From Azohydromonas caseinilytica (GTDB taxonomy: Bacteria; Pseudomonadota; Gammaproteobacteria; Burkholderiales; Burkholderiaceae_C), in the NCBI RefSeq assembly GCF_012927045.1, contig NZ_JABBFW010000001.1:310001-374000 (forward strand): a DNA stretch of 64,000 nucleotides, written 5' to 3'. The position numbers and the translations under genes were made by a program. Position 1 is the stretch's first letter. The number at the start of each line of letters is the position of its first letter. Shown here in pieces: positions 56,356 through 64,000 of the stretch. The notes under the pieces are model-generated. The model searched no databases and had not been told where the DNA came from. It saw only the letters and a program-made list of their open reading frames with translations.

Positions 56356-57026
56356 TACTGGGCCCCTTTCTTAACCTTGACCTTGACGGCGGGACGCACG
56401 ACCACATGGCCGTTCTTCGACCCGGGGACGGCACCGCGCACCAGCAGCAGCGAGCGAGCCTCGTCCACGCGCACGATGTCCAGGTTCTGGGTGGTGACGG
56501 TCTCGTCGCCCAAGTGGCCCGACATCTTCTTGCCCGGGAACACGCGGCCCGGGTCCTGCGCCATCGAGATCGAGCCCGGCACGTTGTGCGAACGGCTGTT
56601 GCCGTGCGACGCGCGCTGCGAGCCGAAGTTGTGGCGCTTGATGGTGCCGGCAAAGCCCTTACCGATCGAGGTGCCCTGCACGTCGACCAGTTGGCCTGCG
56701 GCGAACAGCGTCACCGGCACTGCGGCGCCCGGCTGATACTGGGCAGCCACGTCAGCGCTGACGCGGAATTCTTTGAGGACTTCAGCCGGCTCGACACCAG
56801 CCTTGGCCAAATGGCCTGCCTCGGGCTTGGTCACGCGCGAAGCCTTGCGCGTGCCGAACGCCACCTGAATGGCGCTGTAGCCGTCGGTCTGTTCGGTCTT
56901 GACCTGGGTGACGCGGTTGTTGGACACGTCCAGCACCGTCACGGGCACGGCGTCGCCGTCGTCCGTGAAGATGCGCATCATGCCCACCTTGCGGCCCAGC
57001 AATCCGAGGCGATTGCTCAGACTCAT
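56355..57026 (-). CDS. rplC: 50S ribosomal protein L3
   Basis: The 223-residue L3 next to the peptidyl-transferase centre. It begins [20 protein letters not shown] and contains [20 protein letters not shown]. It is the first gene after the terminator that follows rpsJ and has a predicted promoter upstream. Confidence 0.97.
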   Translation of the reverse strand: MSLSNRLGLLGRKVGMMRIFTDDGDAVPVTVLDVSNNRVTQVKTEQTDGYSAIQVAFGTRKASRVTKPEAGHLAKAGVEPAEVLKEFRVSADVAAQYQPGAAVPVTLFAAGQLVDVQGTSIGKGFAGTIKRHNFGSQRASHGNSRSHNVPGSISMAQDPGRVFPGKKMSGHLGDETVTTQNLDIVRVDEARSLLLVRGAVPGSKNGHVVVRPAVKVKVKKGAQ

Positions 57027-57147
57027 GGTTCTTCTCCAGCCCCGCGCAGCGGAGCCTTTGTTTCAGACACCCGACAACGATTGGCCGGGAGTGACATCGC
57101 CGACGGCACCCACGCAACAACCGCGAGCACCGTCAGCCTGTGCAAAA

Positions 57148-57166
57148 GGCGCCCACGAAGGGCGCC
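57148..57166 (-). terminator. Probable terminator between rpsJ and rplC
   Basis: A 7-bp stem (GGCGCCC / GGGCGCC) with a 5-base loop, followed on the minus strand by TTTTGCACAG. It divides rpsJ from the rest of the S10 genes. Confidence 0.65.
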
Positions 57167-57183
57167 CTTGTGCAAAGCCGGCG

Positions 57184-57192
57184 ATTGTAGCA
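57184..57192 (-). promoter_or_regulatory. Predicted extended -10 promoter of rplC
   Basis: TGCTACAAT on the minus strand, an extended -10 (TGnTACAAT) about 160 bp before rplC. No convincing -35 at normal spacing. Unusually it is upstream of the terminator hairpin, so the transcript would pass through that hairpin, which may act as an attenuator. Confidence 0.45.
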
Positions 57193-57235
57193 GACGAGGA
57201 AAACCCTAGGCCAGCATCAATCGCCTAAAGCCGCG

Positions 57236-57547
57236 TTACTGCAGCTTGATCTCGACGTCCACGCCCGCGGGCAGGTCAAGCTTCATCAGCGCGTCCACCG
57301 TCTTGTCGGTGGGATCGACGATGTCCATCAGGCGCTGGTGGGTGCGGATCTCGAACTGGTCGCGCGAGGTCTTGTTGACGTGCGGCGAACGCAGGATGTC
57401 GAAGCGCTGCATGCGCGTGGGCAGGGGCACGGGGCCCTTGACGATGGCGCCGGTGCGCTTGGCCGTGTCCACGATCTCGAGGGCCGACTGGTCGATCAGC
57501 TTGTAATCGAAGGCCTTGAGGCGGATGCGGATCTTCTGCTTTTGCAT
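57236..57547 (-). CDS. rpsJ: 30S ribosomal protein S10
   Basis: The 103-residue S10, also the NusE antitermination factor. It begins [19 protein letters not shown] and carries the conserved [21 protein letters not shown]. It is placed 93 bp after tuf and is separated from rplC by a hairpin and 209 bp. Confidence 0.97.
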   Translation of the reverse strand: MQKQKIRIRLKAFDYKLIDQSALEIVDTAKRTGAIVKGPVPLPTRMQRFDILRSPHVNKTSRDQFEIRTHQRLMDIVDPTDKTVDALMKLDLPAGVDVEIKLQ

Positions 57548-57640
57548 GACGTTTCCTTGAAAAGAGCGGTGCGGCCCGCAGGCCGCGGTGTTGAAGGCGC
57601 AAACCCGAACCGTTGCCGGCCCGGGACGTCACGCAACGAC

Positions 57641-58831
<1,191 letters not shown>

Positions 58832-59022
58832 TGTTCTCTCCTGATCAAAGAGCAGTGCCAGTGCTCGTGTTTAAGGTCTCGCGGCGGTGCTGAACGCCGC
58901 CTGCCACTGGCAGCAGACGGTGCACCCACCGGAGACCGGCTTGAATTCGAAAAGAGGCGGCCGCCTCAGCAGCCGCCGCCTCCAGAGGCACGCCGTCAGA
59001 CGCGCCCCGAGTCGTTACCGAC

Positions 59023-61125
59023 TTACTTGCCGCGGGCGGTGATGATCGCGTCGGCCACGTTCTTCGGAGCTTCGGCGTAGTGCTTGAACTCCATCGTGTA
59101 CGTGGCACGGCCCTGCGACATCGAGCGCAGCGTGGTCGAGTAGCCGAACATCTCGGACAGCGGCACCTCGGCCTTGATGATCTTGCCGCCACCGACCATG
59201 TCGTCCATGCCCTGCACCATGCCGCGACGGGACGACAAGTCGCCCATCACCGAGCCGGCGTAGTCCTCGGGCGTTTCCACCTCGACGGCCATCATCGGCT
59301 CCAGGATCACCGGGCTGGCCTTGCGGCAGGCTTCCTTGAAGCCCATCGAGGCCGCCATCTTGAAGGCGTTTTCCGACGAGTCCACCTCGTGGTAGGAGCC
59401 GAAGGTCAGCGTGACCTTGACGTCCACCACCGGGTAGCCGGCCAGCACGCCGTTCGGCAGGGTGTCGATGACGCCCTTTTCCACTGCGGGAATGTACTCG
59501 CGCGGCACCACGCCGCCCTTGATGGCGTCGACGAACTCGAAGCCCTTGCCCGGCTCCTGCGGCTCGACCGTGAACACCACGTGGCCGTACTGGCCCTTAC
59601 CACCGGACTGGCGCACGAACTTGCCTTCGACGTCCTCGGCCTTCTTGCGGATGGTTTCACGGTAGGCCACCTGCGGCTTGCCAACGTTGGCTTCCACGCC
59701 GAACTCGCGCTTCATGCGGTCGACGATGATCTCCAGGTGCAGCTCGCCCATGCCGGAGATGATGGTCTGGCCCGACTCTTCGTCCGTCTTAACGCGGAAC
59801 GAGGGGTCTTCAGCGGCCAGGCGGCTCAGGGCAATGCCCATCTTCTCCTGGTCGGCCTTGGTCTTGGGCTCCACGGCCTGCGCGATCACGGGCTCGGGGA
59901 AGACCATCTTTTCCAGCGTAACGATGGCTTCGGGGTCGCACAGGGTCTCGCCCGTGGTGACTTCCTTCAGGCCCACGCAGGCGGCGATATCGCCGGCCAG
60001 AATTTCCTTGATCTCTTCGCGCTGGTTGGCGTGCATCTGCAGGATGCGGCCGATGCGCTCCTTCTTGCCCTTGATCGGGTTGTAGACGGTGTCGCCCGAC
60101 TTGAGCACGCCCGAGTACACACGCACGAAGGTCAGCTGGCCGACGTAGGGGTCGGTCATCAGCTTGAACGCCAGCGCGGCGAACTTCTCGTTGTCGTCAG
60201 CCTTGCGGGTGACTTCCTTGTCGTCCTCGTCCGTGCCGGCCACCGGGGGGATGTCCACCGGCGAGGGCAGGAAGTCGATCACGGCGTCGAGCATGCGCTG
60301 CACGCCCTTGTTCTTGAACGCGGTGCCGCACAGCATCGGCTGGATCTCGGTGGCGATGGTGCGCGCACGCAGACCCTGCTTGATCTCGGCCTCGGTCAGC
60401 TCGCCGGTTTCGAGGTACTTGTTCATCAGTTCCTCGGACGACTCGGCGGCGGCCTCGATCATGTTCTCGCGCCACTTCTGGCAGTCGGCCTCGAGGTCCG
60501 CCGGGATGTCGGCGTAGTCGAACTTCATGCCCTGGGAAGCCTCGTCCCAGATGATGGCCTTCATCTTGAGCAGGTCCACCACGCCCTTGAAGTTGTCCTC
60601 GGCGCCGATGGGCACGACGATGGGCACGGGGTTGGCCTTCAGGCGCGTCTTCATCTGGTCATAGACCTTGAAGAAGTTGGCGCCGGTGCGGTCCATCTTG
60701 TTGACGAAGGCCAGGCGCGGCACCTTGTACTTGTTGGCCTGACGCCAGACGGTCTCGGACTGCGGCTGCACGCCGCCCACGGCGCAGTACACCATGCAAG
60801 CGCCGTCGAGCACGCGCATGGAACGCTCCACCTCGATGGTGAAGTCCACGTGGCCCGGGGTGTCGATGATGTTGAAACGGTGCTCCGGATAGGACAGGTC
60901 CATGCCCTTCCAGAAACAGGTCGTCGCAGCGGAGGTGATGGTGATGCCCCGCTCCTGCTCCTGCTCCATCCAGTCCATGGTGGCAGCACCGTCGTGGACT
61001 TCACCGATCTTGTGGTTCACGCCCGTGTAGAACAGGATCCGCTCGGTCGTGGTCGTCTTGCCGGCATCGATGTGCGCCGAGATACCGATGTTGCGGTAGC
61101 GCTCGATGGGGGTCTTGCGGGACAT
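59023..61125 (-). CDS. fusA: Elongation factor G
   Basis: The 700-residue translocase GTPase. It shows [38 protein letters not shown], and domain IV with [14 protein letters not shown]. It begins [14 protein letters not shown]. It lies between rpsG (69 bp upstream) and tuf. Confidence 0.97.
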   Translation of the reverse strand: MSRKTPIERYRNIGISAHIDAGKTTTTERILFYTGVNHKIGEVHDGAATMDWMEQEQERGITITSAATTCFWKGMDLSYPEHRFNIIDTPGHVDFTIEVERSMRVLDGACMVYCAVGGVQPQSETVWRQANKYKVPRLAFVNKMDRTGANFFKVYDQMKTRLKANPVPIVVPIGAEDNFKGVVDLLKMKAIIWDEASQGMKFDYADIPADLEADCQKWRENMIEAAAESSEELMNKYLETGELTEAEIKQGLRARTIATEIQPMLCGTAFKNKGVQRMLDAVIDFLPSPVDIPPVAGTDEDDKEVTRKADDNEKFAALAFKLMTDPYVGQLTFVRVYSGVLKSGDTVYNPIKGKKERIGRILQMHANQREEIKEILAGDIAACVGLKEVTTGETLCDPEAIVTLEKMVFPEPVIAQAVEPKTKADQEKMGIALSRLAAEDPSFRVKTDEESGQTIISGMGELHLEIIVDRMKREFGVEANVGKPQVAYRETIRKKAEDVEGKFVRQSGGKGQYGHVVFTVEPQEPGKGFEFVDAIKGGVVPREYIPAVEKGVIDTLPNGVLAGYPVVDVKVTLTFGSYHEVDSSENAFKMAASMGFKEACRKASPVILEPMMAVEVETPEDYAGSVMGDLSSRRGMVQGMDDMVGGGKIIKAEVPLSEMFGYSTTLRSMSQGRATYTMEFKHYAEAPKNVADAIITARGK

Positions 61126-61194
61126 GGTGTCACTCCAAATACAGGGGCCGCCCGTGGGTTGGTACTAACCCTTGGGCGGCCGGAACAGACGAGT

Positions 61195-61665
61195 TTAGAA
61201 GCGGAAGTGCGAGAAGGCCTTGTTGGCTTCGGCCATGCGGTGCACTTCGTCACGCTTCTTCATGGCGCCGCCACGGCCTTCGCTAGCTTCCAGCAGTTCG
61301 TTTGCCAGACGCGCCGCCATGGACTTCTCACCGCGCTTGCGGGCGGATTCCTTGAGCCAGCGCATGGCCAGGGCCACGCGGCGCACGGGGCGAACTTCCA
61401 CGGGAACTTGGTAGTTCGCACCGCCGACGCGGCGGGACTTGACCTCGACCATCGGCTTGACGTTGTTCAGCGCGATCATGAAGACCTCCAGCGGGTCCTT
61501 GCCGGCCTTTTTCTCGACCTGCTCCAGCGCGCCATAGATGATGCGCTCGGCCACAGCCTTCTTGCCGGACTCCATGACGACGTTCATGAACTTGGACAGA
61601 TCGACCGAGCCAAACTTCGGATCGGGCAGGATCTCGCGCTTGGGTACTTCGCGACGACGTGGCAT
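61195..61665 (-). CDS. rpsG: 30S ribosomal protein S7
   Basis: The 156-residue S7, a primary binder of the 16S head and str operon repressor in E. coli. It begins [20 protein letters not shown] and ends in [13 protein letters not shown]. It is separated from rpsL by 176 bp. Confidence 0.97.
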   Translation of the reverse strand: MPRRREVPKREILPDPKFGSVDLSKFMNVVMESGKKAVAERIIYGALEQVEKKAGKDPLEVFMIALNNVKPMVEVKSRRVGGANYQVPVEVRPVRRVALAMRWLKESARKRGEKSMAARLANELLEASEGRGGAMKKRDEVHRMAEANKAFSHFRF

Positions 61666-61841
61666 TTCTATTCCTTTGACTTCAGTTGGCAGGCCGTGCG
61701 TTCACTGCTTGCTTGCCTGCCGCGGAGACCGCTCACCGGTACTCCACTTACTCGGCCGCCTGGATTCAGTGCACCAGGACAACCGCGACACGCCTGGCAA
61801 CGGTCGACTTGACCGCCATCCCGGCAATTGACGAACCCTGA

Positions 61842-62216
61842 TTACTTCTTGGGCCGCTTGGCGCCGTACTTCGAACGCGACTGCTTGCGGTCCTTGACGC
61901 CTTGCAGGTCCAGCGAGCCGCGCACGATGTGGTAGCGCACGCCCGGCAAGTCCTTCACACGGCCACCGCGCACGAGCACCACCGAGTGCTCTTGCAGGTT
62001 GTGGCCTTCACCGCCGATGTACGAGATGACCTCGAAACCGTTGGTCAGACGCACCTTGGCGACCTTACGCAGCGCCGAGTTCGGCTTCTTCGGGGTCGTC
62101 GTGTAGACGCGGGTGCAGACGCCGCGGCGCTGCGGACCGCCTTGCATGGCAGGCGACTTGGATTTCGTGGGCTCGGTCTCGCGACCGTAGCGCACGAGTT
62201 GGTTGATGGTTGGCAT
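61842..62216 (-). CDS. rpsL: 30S ribosomal protein S12
   Basis: The 124-residue S12 of the decoding centre. [15 protein letters not shown] carries Lys42-equivalent, the streptomycin-resistance position, in the wild-type form, and [17 protein letters not shown] is intact. First gene of the str operon. The promoter is about 200 bp upstream. Confidence 0.97.
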   Translation of the reverse strand: MPTINQLVRYGRETEPTKSKSPAMQGGPQRRGVCTRVYTTTPKKPNSALRKVAKVRLTNGFEVISYIGGEGHNLQEHSVVLVRGGRVKDLPGVRYHIVRGSLDLQGVKDRKQSRSKYGAKRPKK

Positions 62217-62417
62217 AGGACTTGTTCCCGTTTGAAGTCACACCTGCGCCACCGCCACCACGCAAAAGTCCCTGGGGACCTGATGCAGTAGGCGATAGCG
62301 ACTTGTTCTTCCGGAAGAGGCCGAGCACTCCAAGGCTGGAGACGGGCCCGAAGCCGCAAAGTGTTCGCGGTGAGCCGCCCGACAAAGAGCGCAGCAGTAT
62401 CTGCCGAAAAGCCGGCG

Positions 62418-62447
62418 ATTATAGTCCGCGCCGGGAGCGGGGCGCAA
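62418..62447 (-). promoter_or_regulatory. Promoter of the str operon (rpsL-rpsG-fusA-tuf)
   Basis: On the minus strand a consensus TATAAT at 62418-62423 is preceded, after an 18-base spacer, by TTGCGC at 62442-62447. The leader to rpsL is about 195 bases. The 62217-62417 stretch has no convincing gene. Confidence 0.75.
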
Positions 62448-62544
62448 GTTGTCCACAAGGCACTGCCGGCGTCAGGGCGCGCGCTCTGCACGCCAACGGC
62501 GCCCAACCCGCCCGCCTCCCTGCCTTTTTGCTGTCCGTCTTGCC

Positions 62545-63066
62545 ATGCCCCACACACCGCCCACCGCCCCGCCCTCTCCCGCTGCGTCAATGGATGCGTT
62601 GCCTTCGGGCAGTAGCGTGGCGGCAGCGCCGGGCGTCGTGCTGGACAGCAATGCCGTCCTGGACTGGCTGCTGTTCGGCGACGCCACCATGCACCGGCTG
62701 GGCAAGGCCATCGCCGACGGCCAGTGCCGCTGGATCGTGACGCCAGCGCTGCGCGGCGAGCTCGAACATGTGCTGGCGCGCGGGCTGCGCAGCCGGCCGC
62801 AGGCCGATGCGGCTCCACTGTGGCGGGCCTGGGAGCGCCTGGCCTGCAGCGTGGAGCACCCGGCCGAGACAGCGCCGCCGCCGGGGCTGCGCTGCAGCGA
62901 CGGTGACGACCAGAAGTTCCTGGACGTAGCGTTGGCGCGGCGCGCACGCTGGCTCGTCAGCCGCGACCGCGCGTTGCTGAAGCTGCGCCGCAAGGCGCGC
63001 GAGCGCGGCCTGCTGATCCTTCCCCCGGCACAGTGGACGCTGGAGGAGCCGGCCTTCCCGGGTTGA
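62545..63066 (+). CDS. PIN-domain protein, putative RNase
   Basis: A PIN-domain protein of the COG1569 type often annotated as toxin component. Acidic active-site candidates are Asp34 in VVLDSNAVLDWL, a Glu in LRGELEHVLARG, and Asps in SDGDDQKFLDVALA, with SRDRALL following. The start is uncertain: ATG 62545 gives 173 residues with a Pro-rich first 30, while ATG 62590 gives 158 residues and may be the true one. No antitoxin gene lies next to it. It is opposite in direction to both rpoC and the str operon. Confidence 0.75.
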   Translation: MPHTPPTAPPSPAASMDALPSGSSVAAAPGVVLDSNAVLDWLLFGDATMHRLGKAIADGQCRWIVTPALRGELEHVLARGLRSRPQADAAPLWRAWERLACSVEHPAETAPPPGLRCSDGDDQKFLDVALARRARWLVSRDRALLKLRRKARERGLLILPPAQWTLEEPAFPG

Positions 63067-63103
63067 CCCACCGACACCCGCCGACGCGTACCGGGCGCCC
63101 ATG

Positions 63104-63129
63104 AAAAAGGCGGCCGAAGCCGCCTTTTT
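63104..63129. terminator. Bidirectional terminator between the PIN gene and rpoC
   Basis: An 11-bp stem (AAAAAGGCGGC / GCCGCCTTTTT) with CGAA loop. It has a T-tract in both directions, so it can end both rpoC and the convergent PIN gene. Confidence 0.85.
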
Positions 63130-63158
63130 GTTCAGGTGTCAGCTGGCAAGCCAGCGAC

Positions 63159-64000
63159 TCAGCCCTGCCCCTCGCTGGACGGCGTGGCCGGGGTTTCCTC
63201 CTCGTCCACATGCGCCAGCTGCACGGCGGCGAGCTCCTGCGCCTCCTGCATCGCGATGGCACGGCGCTCGTTCTCGTCCATGTCTTCCTTGGCCTTGCGG
63301 GCCTGGTGGAAGGCCATGCCGGTGCCTGCCGGGATGAGGCGGCCGACGATGACGTTCTCCTTGAGACCGCGCAGCTCGTCGCGCTTGCCCATGATGGCCG
63401 CCTCGGTCAGCACGCGGGTCGTCTCCTGGAAGGAGGCGGCGGAGATGAACGAGTCGGTGGACAGCGAAGCCTTCGTGATGCCCAGCAGCACGTCGGAGTA
63501 GCTGGCCGGCACCTTGCCTTCGCCACGCAACTTGTCGTTGGTGTCGAGCAGCTCGGAGCGCTCCACCTGCTCGCCGGCGATGTAGGAGCTCTCGCCCGGG
63601 TTGACGATCTGCACGCGGCGCAGCATCTGGCGAACGATCACCTCGATGTGCTTGTCGTTGATCTTCACGCCCTGCAGACGGTAGACGTCCTGCACCTCGT
63701 CGACGATGTAGCGCGCCAGTTCCTCGACGCCCAGCAGGCGCAGGATGTCCTGCGGATCGGCCGGACCGTCGACGATGGACTCGCCCTTGTTCACCACCTG
63801 GCCTTCGTGCACGAGGATGTTCTTGTCCTTGGGGACCAGTTCCTCGTAGACCTTGCCGTCCGGGTCGGTGATCTGCAGACGCACCTTGCCCTTGGTCTCC
63901 TTGCCGAAGGACACCGTGCCGGTGATCTCGGCCAGGATGCCCTTGTCCTTGGGCGAACGGGCTTCGAACAGCTCGGCCACACGCGGCAGACCGCCGGTGA
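63159..64000 (-). CDS. rpoC: DNA-directed RNA polymerase subunit beta', C-terminal part
   Basis: The last 280 codons of rpoC; the 5' part lies beyond the window end. The segment has [18 protein letters not shown], the conserved [14 protein letters not shown], and [17 protein letters not shown], then [10 protein letters not shown] near the C-terminus, all typical of beta'. The acidic tail ends in [13 protein letters not shown]. Downstream is the terminator that it shares with the PIN gene. Confidence 0.96.
   Translation of the reverse strand, partial: TGGLPRVAELFEARSPKDKGILAEITGTVSFGKETKGKVRLQITDPDGKVYEELVPKDKNILVHEGQVVNKGESIVDGPADPQDILRLLGVEELARYIVDEVQDVYRLQGVKINDKHIEVIVRQMLRRVQIVNPGESSYIAGEQVERSELLDTNDKLRGEGKVPASYSDVLLGITKASLSTDSFISAASFQETTRVLTEAAIMGKRDELRGLKENVIVGRLIPAGTGMAFHQARKAKEDMDENERRAIAMQEAQELAAVQLAHVDEEETPATPSSEGQG

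Noticed and set aside
62449-62544. TTG-started N-terminal extension of the PIN-domain protein
   Set aside because: It overlaps the str promoter and encodes an Arg-rich tail with no family support.

Overview
The window is a GC-rich bacterial chromosome segment that looks betaproteobacterial, most likely Burkholderiales and probably Comamonadaceae. The basis is the gene order pgk-pyk-fba-purC-purE-purK-tsaC, a Calvin-type class II aldolase, the def-dprA-smg block, and ribosomal proteins that resemble that group. No rRNA, CRISPR array, transposase or integrase was seen.

Layout. (1) 1-23.2 kb is housekeeping. It holds a truncated SGNH-like lipoprotein, tsaC/purK/purE, a thioredoxin-TPR protein, a cytoplasmic chemoreceptor, purC, the lower-glycolysis genes fba/pyk/pgk with an embedded maeB, azlCD, a small lipoprotein, htpX, fmt-def, dprA-smg and secF-secD-yajC. 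(2) 23.4-23.8 kb holds two near-identical initiator tRNA-Met genes in a tandem duplication of about 140 bp, each with its own promoter and terminator. (3) 23.98-41.98 kb holds 18 co-directional genes, many overlapping, that encode a phage-tail-like contractile apparatus: sheath, tube, hub, spike, baseplate wedge proteins and a self-processing fibre. No capsid, portal, terminase, integrase, lysis or replication genes accompany them. (4) 42.1-62.2 kb is the alpha, spc, S10 and str ribosomal clusters on the minus strand (rplQ to rpsL), with secY, infA, rpoA, tuf and fusA. A peroxiredoxin gene splits rpsQ from rplN. (5) 62.5-64 kb holds an orphan PIN-domain gene and the 3' end of rpoC, which runs off the window.

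The contractile locus is the unusual part. Its order resembles the Mu tail block (sheath, tube, chaperone slot, tape-measure slot, hub region, spike, gp25/gp46, gp47, gp48, fibre). The tape-measure slot, however, holds a 557-residue Pro/Ala-rich protein, and no AAA+ ATPase typical of extracellular contractile injection systems is present. Extra components include a protein made of three tandem copies of one repeat next to the trimeric spike, a protein with a peptidoglycan-binding domain, and several unrecognised proteins. Its base composition matches the surroundings, so it looks like a resident system and not a recent prophage. Function (tailocin, injector or other) cannot be decided from sequence alone.
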